From Pseudomonas sp. MIACH (GTDB lineage: Bacteria > Pseudomonadota > Gammaproteobacteria > Pseudomonadales > Pseudomonadaceae): a stretch of DNA of 40,463 bases. How positions within the stretch are numbered: the first letter of the stretch is position 1; each line of letters opens with the position of its first letter. This document shows positions 1-7,332 of the stretch, one piece after another. The position numbers and the translations under genes were made by a program. The DNA is taken from assembly GCF_001269925.1 (NCBI RefSeq), contig NZ_LHVO01000055.1, positions 1-40,463 of the forward strand, given 5' to 3'. The notes below the pieces were generated by a model that saw only the letters and a list, made by a program, of their open reading frames with translations, was not told the DNA's origin and made no database searches.

Positions 1-63
1 GCGGTGTGTCAGTACATCTTTGACTGACACACCGCTATCGGGAGCAAGCCCCCTCCCACATTT
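1..63. repeat. REPIN (REP pair), cut by window edge
   Basis: Bases 1-12 (GCGGTGTGTCAG) pair with 24-35 (CTGACACACCGC), followed by the REP half TATCGGGAGCAAGCCCCCTCCCACA at about 37-60. The same layout (variable hairpin core flanked by inverted REP halves) recurs at 2755, 24040 and 28380, so this is the right part of a REPIN whose left half lies outside the window. It lies downstream of the MetQ-type gene. Confidence 0.8.
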
Positions 64-87
64 TGATTGCATTCCAAATTACAGGCG

Positions 88-122
88 TAAAAAACGCCGA
101 CGCTGTAGTAGCCGTCGGCGTT
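88..122 (-). terminator. Rho-independent terminator of the MetQ-type gene
   Basis: Arms AACGCCGACG (93-102) and CGTCGGCGTT (113-122) form a perfect 10-bp stem; read on the minus strand the stem is followed directly by a run of T. It sits about 30 bp after the stop codon of the binding-protein gene and ends that leftward transcript. Confidence 0.85.
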
Positions 123-150
123 GAAACCTTGAAGGGGGTTTTGGCTTACA

Positions 151-933
151 TCAGAACGCCGGCACGACTGCGCCGTTGTACTTCTTCTCGATGAAGGCTT
201 TGACTTCCGGGCTGGTCAGGGCCTTGGACAGTTTCTGGATAGCGTCGCTGTCCTTGTTGTCCGGACGAGCCACCAGGAAGTTCACGTAAGGCGAGTCGGC
301 ACTTTCAATGATCAGCGCGTCCTTGGCCGGGTTCAGGCCAGCTTCGAGAGCGTAGTTGGTGTTGATCAAATCCAGGTCAACCTGGTCCAGCACGCGTGGC
401 AGCAGGGCCGATTCCAGCTCTTTGAACTTCAGGTTCTTCGGGTTGCTGGCGATGTCTTTCGGCGTGGCCAGGGCGTTGGTCGGGTCTTTCAGGGTAATCA
501 GACCGTTCTTTTGCAGCAGCAACAGGGCGCGGCCGCTGTTGGAGCCTTCGTTCGGGATGGCCACGGTGGCGCCATCCTTGAGCTCGGAAATGTTCTTGAT
601 CTTTTTCGAGTAGCCGCCGAAGGGTTCAACGTGCACGCCAACCACGGTGACCAGGTTGGTGCCCTTGCCCTTGTTGAAGTTTTCCAGGTACGGCAGGGTC
701 TGGAAGTAGTTGGCGTCCAGGCGCTTCTCGGCTACCTGTACGTTTGGCTGTACGTAGTCGGTGAAGACTTTGATTTCCAGGTCCACGCCTTCCTTTTTCA
801 GGACGGGCTTGACCAGTTCGAGGATCTCGGCGTGCGGGACCGGGGTCGCGGCTACCACCAGTTTCTCGTTGGCCTGGGCGAAGCTTGCAGTCAGGGCAGC
901 CGCCAGTGCGGTAAACAACAGAACCTTTTTCAT
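151..933 (-). CDS. MetQ/NlpA-family ABC transporter substrate-binding protein
   Basis: 260-residue periplasmic binding protein of the MetQ/NlpA family, which captures methionine or related organosulfur compounds for a MetNI-type importer. Seen: an N-terminal signal peptide ending near residue 21 (FAQA/NEK) and family motifs such as TPVPHAEILE, DYVQPN, ANYFQTLPYL and IPNEGSNSGRALLLL. The family is usually lipid-anchored, but no lipobox cysteine is visible, so this copy is predicted to be soluble in the periplasm. The ATG at 933 is preceded by AAGGA at good spacing. No metN or metI partner lies to its right; the left side is outside the window. It is the last gene of a leftward group after an AAA+ activator and an RBBP9-type hydrolase, and a terminator follows. 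The true ligand (methionine, methionine sulfoxide or other organosulfur compound) cannot be told from sequence. Confidence 0.9.
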   Translation of the reverse strand: MKKVLLFTALAAALTASFAQANEKLVVAATPVPHAEILELVKPVLKKEGVDLEIKVFTDYVQPNVQVAEKRLDANYFQTLPYLENFNKGKGTNLVTVVGVHVEPFGGYSKKIKNISELKDGATVAIPNEGSNSGRALLLLQKNGLITLKDPTNALATPKDIASNPKNLKFKELESALLPRVLDQVDLDLINTNYALEAGLNPAKDALIIESADSPYVNFLVARPDNKDSDAIQKLSKALTSPEVKAFIEKKYNGAVVPAF

Positions 934-1036
934 GCAGTGTCCTTATCGAAATTCCGGGGCGTCTCTGACGACCGTTTTTTATGTGGTGTGCCAGCGAAGT
1001 GCTATCGCGGCGTGGGATGGACAATACCTAGATTTT

Positions 1037-1047
1037 TTATTCCCGAA
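1037..1047 (+). promoter_or_regulatory. TTATTCC-type motif in the metQ-like upstream region
   Basis: TTATTCCCGAA lies in the 123-bp gap between the AAA+ activator and the MetQ-type gene. It resembles motifs in front of other sulfur genes in this window (2697, 5029, 9687, 13702). A CysB half-site is an inference; the match is short. Confidence 0.3.
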
Positions 1048-1056
1048 CAATATCTT

Positions 1057-2004
1057 TTATTCACGTTGATATTCCATTTTGCTCATGTAGCGGCTTTGTT
1101 CACTTAGAAAGCTGCGCAAGGTTTCCTGCTCAGCCGGGCTCGCATTGGCGAAAATCCGCTGCACTTGTTCCAACGGCGAGCCCGCCACCGGCAGGTTCAA
1201 ATGTTCGGGCAGAATTTCGTCGCCGCTGCTCACCAGCAAGGCAAAGTGAATGACGTTCTCCAACTCACGGGTATTGCCCGGCCAACTGTGGTGTTCCAGC
1301 ACATGCTGGGCCGCATCGCTGATCAGCGGCACCGGCAGGTCCAGGCGCTGACTGTAGATGCCGAGAAAGTATTCGGCCAACGACAGGATATCGCCCACCC
1401 GCTCACGCAATGCCGGCAAGTCCAGCTGACCTTCGCTGAGGTAATGGAACAGCCGCTCATGAAATTTGCCGGCCGCCACGGCCTGGGCCAGGTCGATGCT
1501 GGTGGCGGCCACCAGGCGCACGTCCACCGGGCTCGGCTGATGGGCGCCAACGCGAGTGACTTCATGGTTTTCCAGGGCGGCGAGCAGTTTTACCTGGATG
1601 GGCAGCGGCAGATCGCCGATCTCATCCAGGTACAAGGTGCCGCCATTCGCCGAGCCAAACCACCCGGCCCGGCTGCTGGCCGCGCCACTGTGGGCGCCGG
1701 CGGCATAGCCGAACAACTCGGCGTCGGCATAGGTCGGGCTGATGGCGCCGCAATTGACCGAGACAAACAAGCCGGTGCGGTCGCTGCCCCGGTGGATATG
1801 CCGTGCCAACAGTTCTTTACCGCTGCCGGTTTCGCCGCGTATCAACACCGGCAAAGCGCGGGGGGCGAGGCTTTCCAGGTCTTCGCGCAGCTTGCGCGAG
1901 CGAGGGTCGACAAACACCAGCGCCTTGGCACGAATGCTCAGCGGGCTTTTTTCGGCGTCGGGGAAGGTCAGCAGCGGCTGACCGAAGGTTTCATGCAGAC
2001 TCAT
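1057..2004 (-). CDS. Sigma54-type AAA+ activator lacking a DNA-binding domain
   Basis: 315-residue protein made almost wholly of a sigma54-interaction AAA+ ATPase domain. Seen: Walker A GETGSGKE (57-64), Walker B GGTLYLDEIG (121-130), the sigma54-contact loop read as GAHSGA (103-108) where GAFTGA is usual, an arginine-rich FHERLF segment (181-186) and sensor II WPGNTRELEN (241-250). After about residue 275 only some 40 residues follow, with no Fis-type helix-turn-helix; the family normally ends with one. There is also no N-terminal sensory domain. I chose the ATG at 2004 (GGGAG six bases upstream) over an in-frame GTG at 2028. It lies 49 bp after the RBBP9-type gene and 123 bp before the MetQ-type gene, suggesting control of organosulfur uptake, like SfnR-type activators. 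It may act from solution or with a partner regulator; loss of function is also possible. Confidence 0.85.
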   Translation of the reverse strand: MSLHETFGQPLLTFPDAEKSPLSIRAKALVFVDPRSRKLREDLESLAPRALPVLIRGETGSGKELLARHIHRGSDRTGLFVSVNCGAISPTYADAELFGYAAGAHSGAASSRAGWFGSANGGTLYLDEIGDLPLPIQVKLLAALENHEVTRVGAHQPSPVDVRLVAATSIDLAQAVAAGKFHERLFHYLSEGQLDLPALRERVGDILSLAEYFLGIYSQRLDLPVPLISDAAQHVLEHHSWPGNTRELENVIHFALLVSSGDEILPEHLNLPVAGSPLEQVQRIFANASPAEQETLRSFLSEQSRYMSKMEYQRE

Positions 2005-2053
2005 GGCAAGCTCCCGCCCCAAATCCACTCAGGGACGGGGCGTTGAAAAAAAT

Positions 2054-2635
2054 TCAGGCACTACGCCGGGCGTGGTGCTCAAGACGGCTTTGCAGGCGAT
2101 ACAGGTAGGCGAACCCCTGCTCCCAGCGCTGGTGACCGGACTTCACATTGATATGCCCGGCACCCGACAGGATGCCGGCTTCGGCACCCCAGTTACGCGC
2201 CAGCTCCAGGGCCCGGGGGGCGCTGACGGCGCTGTCGTTATCGGAGCTGACCACCTGGATGGGAAACGGCAACAGGTCGGTCGGGATCGGTGCAAAGTTG
2301 CGCAGGGCGGGCGAGCAGGCCGGACGCTCGACGTCCGCCGGCGCTACCAGCAAAGCACCGCGCACCTGTCGCAGGAACTGCACGGGGGCGGTGGCAGCCC
2401 AATGGGCCACGGTGATGCAGCCCAGGCTATGGGCGATCAGAATCACCGGTGTGCTGTCGGCGGCAATCGCCTCGGCCAGCGCAGCCACCCAATCTTCGCG
2501 GCGCGGCGTCAGCCAATCGGCCTGCTCAACGCGTGCGCTGTTGGGCAGGCTGTTCTGCCAGTGACTTTGCCAATGATCTTCTGGCGATCCTTGCCAGCCC
2601 GGCACGATCAGATAACGAATCGACTCGCTGTGCAT
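2054..2635 (-). CDS. RBBP9/YdeN-family alpha/beta hydrolase
   Basis: 193-residue cytoplasmic alpha/beta hydrolase of the RBBP9/YdeN family (serine hydrolases of mostly unknown substrate). Seen: N-terminal strand and loop YLIVPGWQGSPEDHWQ, nucleophile elbow AHSLGC (Ser70), candidate acid Asp132 or Asp134 in VVSSDNDSAV, and catalytic His161 in GAGHINVKSG. No signal peptide. The ATG at 2635 follows a strong GGAGG. First gene of the leftward group with the AAA+ activator and the MetQ-type protein, so a role in organosulfur use is possible but not shown by the sequence. Length is normal for the family. Confidence 0.9.
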   Translation of the reverse strand: MHSESIRYLIVPGWQGSPEDHWQSHWQNSLPNSARVEQADWLTPRREDWVAALAEAIAADSTPVILIAHSLGCITVAHWAATAPVQFLRQVRGALLVAPADVERPACSPALRNFAPIPTDLLPFPIQVVSSDNDSAVSAPRALELARNWGAEAGILSGAGHINVKSGHQRWEQGFAYLYRLQSRLEHHARRSA

Positions 2636-2696
2636 GGGTGTGCCCTCCTGCAGCGTTTAACGTTGTAGGACAGTATAGGGACGAGGGTTATATTCG

Positions 2697-2708
2697 TTAA
2701 GGAATAAG
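2697..2708 (-). promoter_or_regulatory. CTTATTCCTTAA motif upstream of the hydrolase-activator-metQ group
   Basis: Minus-strand CTTATTCCTTAA lies about 62 bp upstream of the hydrolase start in an AT-rich stretch. TTATTCC resembles half-sites described for the sulfur regulator CysB in enterobacteria. Assignment to CysB is an inference from motif recurrence in this window. Confidence 0.35.
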
Positions 2709-2754
2709 AAGCTATTTATTAATAACCAAAAACTCAAATCTTCATAAGGTTCAA

Positions 2755-2845
2755 ATGTGGGAGGGGGCTTGCTCCCGATGGCGGTGGGTCAGTGACATAT
2801 TTATCAACTGACCCACTGCTATCGGGGGCAAGCCCCCTCCCACAT
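2755..2845. repeat. REPIN
   Basis: Left half ATGTGGGAGGGGGCTTGCTC, hairpin core GCGGTGGGTCAG ... CTGACCCACTGC, then right half ATCGGGGGCAAGCCCCCTCC and CACAT. Complete inverted REP doublet between the hydrolase promoter and the exbD terminator. Confidence 0.9.
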
Positions 2846-2893
2846 TGCCCCCATTCCACATTGGGATTTGGCGGCGTGGCTTGAATTCCAGGC

Positions 2894-2928
2894 AAAAAAA
2901 AAGGCCGCACCCTGCCAAGGAGACGGCC
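2894..2928 (-). terminator. Terminator of the tonB-exbB-exbD operon
   Basis: GGCCG (2903-2907) pairs with CGGCC (2924-2928); on the minus strand the hairpin is followed by nine T. It sits 24 bp after the exbD stop. Confidence 0.8.
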
Positions 2929-2952
2929 AAAAACTTGTCGAGGCTTTTGCAA

Positions 2953-3354
2953 CTAACGTGCGGTAATCACCGACAGCTTGGTAATGCCCGCGCGCTCGAT
3001 AGACGCCATGGCTCGCGCCACTTCGCCGTAGTTCACTCCATCGTCAGCCTGCAGTTGCACCCGCACATCGGGGTCCTTGGCCTTGGCCGCCTGCAGGTTG
3101 AATTCCAGCAGGTCCGGCTGGATTTCGTCCTTGTTGATAAACAGTTTGCCGCCGCCGTCGATGCTCACCACCAGCGGGTCTTTCTGCTCCACCGGCGCCA
3201 CGGCCTCGGTCTTGGGCAGGTTGATCGGGATCGCGTTGGTCAACAGCGGCGCGGTGACGATAAACACCACCAGCAGCACCAGCATCACATCCACCAGCGG
3301 CGTGACGTTGATCTCGCTCAGCACCTCATCACTGTCTTGTGTGGAGAAGGCCAT
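2953..3354 (-). CDS. exbD: ExbD, TonB-system proton channel subunit
   Basis: 133-residue inner-membrane protein: short cytoplasmic N-terminus, one membrane helix (about 20-40, PLVDVMLVLLVVFIV) and a periplasmic domain. Asp22 in the helix corresponds to the proton-carrying aspartate of ExbD/TolR proteins. With ExbB it uses the proton gradient to energise TonB. Last gene of tonB-exbB-exbD: one base separates it from the exbB stop and a terminator follows. The neighbourhood suggests that this copy serves uptake of sulfur compounds through the TonB-dependent receptor at 7303-9651; service to iron receptors is the alternative. Confidence 0.93.
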   Translation of the reverse strand: MAFSTQDSDEVLSEINVTPLVDVMLVLLVVFIVTAPLLTNAIPINLPKTEAVAPVEQKDPLVVSIDGGGKLFINKDEIQPDLLEFNLQAAKAKDPDVRVQLQADDGVNYGEVARAMASIERAGITKLSVITAR

Positions 3355-3355
3355 A

Positions 3356-4075
3356 TCAGGATGCCTCCTTCACTTTTTGCGGGTTGCCCGGCGCATTTTT
3401 AGTCAGTGCCGGGTGCAGCAGTACGCGGAAAGAGTTCTTCTGCGCCAGGCTGTAGAAGTCGTGGGCAAAGTCATCCAGGTCGGCAGCCGTGAGCTTCAGG
3501 CGACGCAGGAAGTAGTTGTAGACCAGCACCGCCGGTACCGCGACGGCGATCCCCACGCCCGTGGCGACCAGGGCCGCACCGATCGGGCCGGCCACGGTTT
3601 CAAGGCTGGCGGAGCCGGCGGCGCTGATGCCCTTGAGCGCTTCCATGATCCCCCACACGGTGCCGAACAGGCCGATAAACGGCGAGGTGCTGCCGATACT
3701 GGCGACCACGGCCAGGCCGGTCTCCAGGGAGCGGCGCTCACGTACGATCTGCTGGCGCAGGGCACGCTCGAGACGGTCCTGGTGGTTGATCGCCTGGCTC
3801 AGGTCGGCCGCGTGCGGCGCTTCACCGACCTGGATCGCGGCGTAACCGGCCTGGGCCACACGGGCAGCGGCGCCGGGCTGGGTTTCGGCCAGTTCGGCGG
3901 CCGAGTCGAGACTCGACGCCGCCCAGAACTGTTTGTGGAACTTGCGATCCTGCGCTTTAAGGCGCCCGAACTGCACGCCCTTGAGCAGGGCCAGGCCCCA
4001 GGTGGCGACCGAAAAGACCACCAGCAGCCAGATCACCGCGCTTTCGATGGATTCAAGTGGAGATGCTAATGCCAT
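3356..4075 (-). CDS. exbB: ExbB, TonB-system proton channel subunit
   Basis: 239-residue MotA/TolQ/ExbB proton-channel protein. Seen: a first membrane helix near residues 12-32, a cytoplasmic segment, and two further helices in the C-terminal half containing the family stretch STSPFIGLFGTVWGIMEAL and GPIGAALVATGVGIAVAVPA. Start taken at ATG 4075, with GAGGG about 10 bases upstream; an in-frame upstream extension to 4126 lacks support. The gene starts 54 bp after the tonB stop and ends one base before exbD, so the three form an operon. Confidence 0.93.
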   Translation of the reverse strand: MALASPLESIESAVIWLLVVFSVATWGLALLKGVQFGRLKAQDRKFHKQFWAASSLDSAAELAETQPGAAARVAQAGYAAIQVGEAPHAADLSQAINHQDRLERALRQQIVRERRSLETGLAVVASIGSTSPFIGLFGTVWGIMEALKGISAAGSASLETVAGPIGAALVATGVGIAVAVPAVLVYNYFLRRLKLTAADLDDFAHDFYSLAQKNSFRVLLHPALTKNAPGNPQKVKEAS

Positions 4076-4129
4076 GATGTTTTCCCTCTGTACAAGTCGC
4101 GGCGTGTGTTGCACACCGCAGCGCAATAG

Positions 4130-4945
4130 TTAGTGAATCTTGAAATCGATCGGTACGCTGACCCAGCCGTCCTGGGCCACATCGCCCTGCTTGGCCGGCA
4201 CGAAGCTCCAACGCTTCACGGCGGTCAGTGCGGCGTCGTCGAGTTGCTGGCGACCGCTGCTTTTCTGGACCTGTATCTCGCCCGGCTTGCCGCTGGCCAG
4301 TACATGCACCCGCAACAACACCGTGCCTTCCCAACCGCGACGCTGCGCCAGTGACGGGTACTCCGGCGCCGGGTTCTTGAGGTACGCGGCGTTGGCCGAA
4401 GCCGGTGTCACCGGGGCTGGCGCGGGCGGAGCGGGCGCGGGGGCCGGTGGCGCCGGTTGCGGTGGCGTGGGCGCCTGCTCGACCGGTTTCGGTGCGGGCT
4501 TGGGCTCAGGCTTTGGCACCGGCTTGGGCTTGGGTTTTGGAATCGGCTTGGGCGGCGCCGGCTTGGCGGCCAACTCATCCACAACCGGCGGCGGTGGCTC
4601 GACCACGGGCGGCGGCGGTGGTGGCGGCACAGGCGGCGGCGGTTCCACCACGGGCGGTGCCGGCTGGGAAAATTCGATGGTCATCGGCGGAATTTCCGGC
4701 GGCACAATCGGCAGCACCGGGGTGGGTTTCTGGCTTACCCAATAAATCACTGCACCGTGAAGGGCCAACACCAACAAACCGAGCAGGATCCCTTCGCGAC
4801 GGCTGGAGAAGCGCTTCGGGGTTTTCTGCGTTCGCAATTGCCCCAACGGCGCGCGGTGCGGCCGGCCAAGGTCGACCAACTCACCACTCGGTGCCTGGCG
4901 CCATTGCGCCTCGGATGCACTGGCGGCGGTCTGGACATTGCCCAT
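4130..4945 (-). CDS. tonB: TonB energy transducer
   Basis: 271-residue TonB. Seen: cytoplasmic N-terminus of about 50 residues, one membrane helix (52-70), a long periplasmic spacer rich in proline (about 74-182, with Pro-Pro-Pro and Lys-Pro repeats), and a C-terminal domain (188-271) with EYPSLAQRRGWEG and the RVHVLASGKPGEI strand that binds TonB boxes. The cytoplasmic part is longer than in E. coli TonB. ATG 4945 has GGGAG nine bases upstream. First gene of the operon. No clear Fur box was seen in its 257-bp upstream region; instead there are convergent CTTAT motifs (5029-5084) that resemble those at the sulfur promoters, so a sulfur-responsive TonB system is a reasonable inference. Confidence 0.93.
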   Translation of the reverse strand: MGNVQTAASASEAQWRQAPSGELVDLGRPHRAPLGQLRTQKTPKRFSSRREGILLGLLVLALHGAVIYWVSQKPTPVLPIVPPEIPPMTIEFSQPAPPVVEPPPPVPPPPPPPVVEPPPPVVDELAAKPAPPKPIPKPKPKPVPKPEPKPAPKPVEQAPTPPQPAPPAPAPAPPAPAPVTPASANAAYLKNPAPEYPSLAQRRGWEGTVLLRVHVLASGKPGEIQVQKSSGRQQLDDAALTAVKRWSFVPAKQGDVAQDGWVSVPIDFKIH

Positions 4946-5028
4946 TGATTCACTCCCTACGGTTTCGAAACCAAAAAACCGACGGGCCTGCGTGGAAGGC
5001 CGTCGAGGGCTGAATCATCGGGGCCAGA

Positions 5029-5084
5029 CGCTTATCTCTTAAAGTAATCTTTGAAGTTATAGATAGATCAAATCTGAATAAGCG
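5029..5084. promoter_or_regulatory. Convergent CGCTTAT motifs upstream of tonB
   Basis: CGCTTATCTCTTAAAG (5029-5044) faces ATAAGCG (5078-5084; minus strand CGCTTATTC). The arms are a perfect 7-bp inverted repeat 42 bp apart in an AT-rich region about 85 bp before tonB. The rest of the gap (4946-5202) shows no gene. A CysB-type site is inferred only from resemblance to 2697-2708. Confidence 0.3.
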
Positions 5085-5202
5085 GACGCTCTGCAAACAC
5101 CAAAGCCCCGGCCGGCGTGGCCTGGCGCCGAGGTGGTTTTTTTTGATGCTTTTCAGGCATACAAAATATTCAGTTAAGGCATGGCTCAACGGGGCTGTTT
5201 GC

Positions 5203-6036
5203 TCACAAATCGAACAGTTCAGCCTGTAAGCACTGCCCTGCGGCACTCAGGCCATGACGGGCATACAACGCCAGACGCACGCCTTGCACCACGGGCAAAC
5301 CACTGTCCGGCCCCAGTTCCACATGCCCTGGCTGCACTACCCGCCGCGGCAACAGACTCACACCCAATCCCGCCGCCACCGCCGAACACACGCTGGCCAG
5401 GCTCGCGCTGGAATAGCCGATACGCCAGCGCCAGCCGCTCACTTCCAGGTGTTGCAGCATTTCATTGCGGTACAGGCCACCCACCGGAAAGGCCACCAAC
5501 GGCAACGGATCGCGGCTCAGGCACGGCGTGCTGCGGCTGTCGACCCAGCACAGTGGCTCGGGCCAGGAGGCCAGGCAGTCGGCGCTGTCGCCCATCTGCT
5601 TGACCAGCAACACATCGAACTCGCCGCTGCGGTATTGGCGCTGCAACTCCGGGCCGAGACCGCTGGTGACTTCCAAGCGCACCCGTGGATACGCCAGCAC
5701 AAACGCCGACAGCAACGGCATCAGGCGCTCGGCGGCAAAGTCTTCCGGTACGCCGAGGCGCAGCACGCCGTCGCTCTGTTGGTTGATCAACACATCGGCG
5801 GCTTCTTCATGCAGCGCGAGGATGCGCCGCGCATAGGCCAGCAAGCGCTCGCCCTCGGCGGTGGCGACCACGCGGCGCTGGTCGCGGTCCAGCAACTGGC
5901 ACGCCACCGCCTCTTCCAGGCGGCGGATCTGCTGGCTCACGGTGGACTGGGTCAAGTGCAGGCGCTCGGCGGCGCGGGTGAAGTTGCCGCAGTCCACCAC
6001 GGCGACAAAGCTGCGCAACAACACGGGATCGAACAT
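5203..6036 (-). CDS. LysR-family regulator, divergent from an MFS gene
   Basis: 277-residue LysR-type transcription factor. Seen: N-terminal winged helix-turn-helix (about 3-62; SFVAVVDCGNFTRAAERLHL, then TQSTVSQQIRRLEE) and the C-terminal LysR substrate-binding domain. The ATG at 6036 fits the usual short N-terminus (MFDPVLLRSF); in-frame starts at 6048 and 6060 would add a few residues. It is transcribed away from a CynX-type MFS exporter gene 108 bp off, the usual arrangement of a LysR regulator and its target. No effector can be named. Confidence 0.9.
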   Translation of the reverse strand: MFDPVLLRSFVAVVDCGNFTRAAERLHLTQSTVSQQIRRLEEAVACQLLDRDQRRVVATAEGERLLAYARRILALHEEAADVLINQQSDGVLRLGVPEDFAAERLMPLLSAFVLAYPRVRLEVTSGLGPELQRQYRSGEFDVLLVKQMGDSADCLASWPEPLCWVDSRSTPCLSRDPLPLVAFPVGGLYRNEMLQHLEVSGWRWRIGYSSASLASVCSAVAAGLGVSLLPRRVVQPGHVELGPDSGLPVVQGVRLALYARHGLSAAGQCLQAELFDL

Positions 6037-6144
6037 GGGTGTCACCATTCCATTTGCCACTGGTTAGCATGGTTATATTTAATTTCAGAATACCTTTGGT
6101 GCTGGCCATACTCACGCCTCATTTACCGACTGCAAGAGCGTTGC

Positions 6145-7332
6145 ATGACCCTGAATAAATCCCTCGCCGGCTGGGGCCTGCTGGTGGTGCTCGGCCTGAA
6201 CCTGCGGCCGATCCTCAGCTCCATCAGCCCGTTGCTCGGCGAGATTCGCCAGGCCACCGGCCTGAGTTTCCAGAGCAGCGCACTGCTGACCAGCCTGCCG
6301 GTGGTGTGCATGGGGTTGGTGGCGCTGGTGGGCGTGCGCGTCGAAGCCCGCCTGGGCGAACGGCGCGGCATCGCCCTGGGCTTGATGATGATCCTGCTGG
6401 CGTGCCTGGCGCGCTGGTTGATGGGCCAGGCGTCGGCGCTGCTGGTCACGGCGTTGCTCGGCGGCGCGGGTGTGGCGCTGATCCAGGCCTTGGTGCCGGC
6501 GATGATCAAGCGCGAATTCCGTCATCGCGTGCCGGTGGCGATGGGCGTGTACTCCGCCTCGCTGATGGCCGGCGGCGGGCTCGCTGCGCTGCTCAGCCCG
6601 CTGGTGGCCACGCATTTCCAGCAATGGCAGGCGGGGTTGGGGGTGTGGCTGCTGCCGGCGCTGGGCGCCTTGCTGCTATGGGCCTGGCTGCCGCTGGGCG
6701 CGGCCAGAAATCCACAGGTGGTGCCGGCCTTCAAGGACCTGCGCAATCGTCGCGCCTGGTTGCTGGCGCTGTATTTCGGCCTGGTCAATTGCGGCTACAT
6801 GAGCCTGGTGGCGTGGCTGCCGGCCTACTATCAGCAACTGGGCTGGGGCGTGTTGCCCAGCGGTTCGCTGCTGGCGTTCATGACTATTTTCCAGGTGCTC
6901 GCCGCGCTGTTGATGCCGGTGCTGGCGCAACGCGGTATCGACCGTCGGCCGCTGCTGGGCATTGCCCTGCTGGCCCAGACCGTGGGTTACCTCGGCCTGA
7001 TCATCGCGCCGCAGGAGTATCCGCACCTCTGGGTGGCGTTGTGTGGCTTCGGCCTGGGCGCGTGTTTCGCCCTGAGCCTGCTGCTGACCCTCGACCACCA
7101 CCGCGACCCACGCCAAGCCGGGCAACTGGCGGCCTTTGTGCAAGGCGTGGGCTTTTTGATCAACGCCGTGTCGCCGTGGATGACCGGCTGGCTGCGCGAA
7201 CTGACCGGCAATTTTGTCAGCGCCTGGGTGGTGCTGACGGTCACGGCGGTGGCGATGCTGGTGGTGACGCGAGTGTTCAGCCCGGCCACCTATCGCACAG
7301 GGCTAGAAGTCATAGCGCCCAGTCACTCCTAG
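6145..7332 (+). CDS. CynX/NimT-family MFS transporter
   Basis: 395-residue inner-membrane transporter of the CynX/NimT (YeaN-like) branch of the major facilitator superfamily. About 12 hydrophobic helices; the N-terminal signature LGLNLRPILSSISPLLGEI is typical of the branch, and PAMIKREFRHRVPVAMGVYS lies in the middle of the N-half. Members carry cyanate, 2-nitroimidazole or other small anions; substrate unknown here. Start at ATG 6145; an in-frame reading further upstream is only an extension of the open frame. Divergent from a LysR regulator. Its last 30 bases overlap the end of the convergent TonB-dependent receptor gene, so its C-terminal tail (YRTGLEVIAPSHS) is encoded inside that gene. 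Confidence 0.9.
   Translation: MTLNKSLAGWGLLVVLGLNLRPILSSISPLLGEIRQATGLSFQSSALLTSLPVVCMGLVALVGVRVEARLGERRGIALGLMMILLACLARWLMGQASALLVTALLGGAGVALIQALVPAMIKREFRHRVPVAMGVYSASLMAGGGLAALLSPLVATHFQQWQAGLGVWLLPALGALLLWAWLPLGAARNPQVVPAFKDLRNRRAWLLALYFGLVNCGYMSLVAWLPAYYQQLGWGVLPSGSLLAFMTIFQVLAALLMPVLAQRGIDRRPLLGIALLAQTVGYLGLIIAPQEYPHLWVALCGFGLGACFALSLLLTLDHHRDPRQAGQLAAFVQGVGFLINAVSPWMTGWLRELTGNFVSAWVVLTVTAVAMLVVTRVFSPATYRTGLEVIAPSHS

Noticed and set aside
975..998. Possible sigma54 promoter before the MetQ-type gene (minus strand TGGCACACC)
   Set aside because: The -24 part fits, but no GC at the -12 position with right spacing.
5125..5146. GC-rich stretch followed by eight T as a plus-strand terminator
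   Set aside because: No good stem could be drawn, and no plus-strand gene ends there.
5254..6144. N-terminal extension of the MFS protein from 5254
   Set aside because: It is antisense to the LysR gene; the transporter starts normally at 6145.
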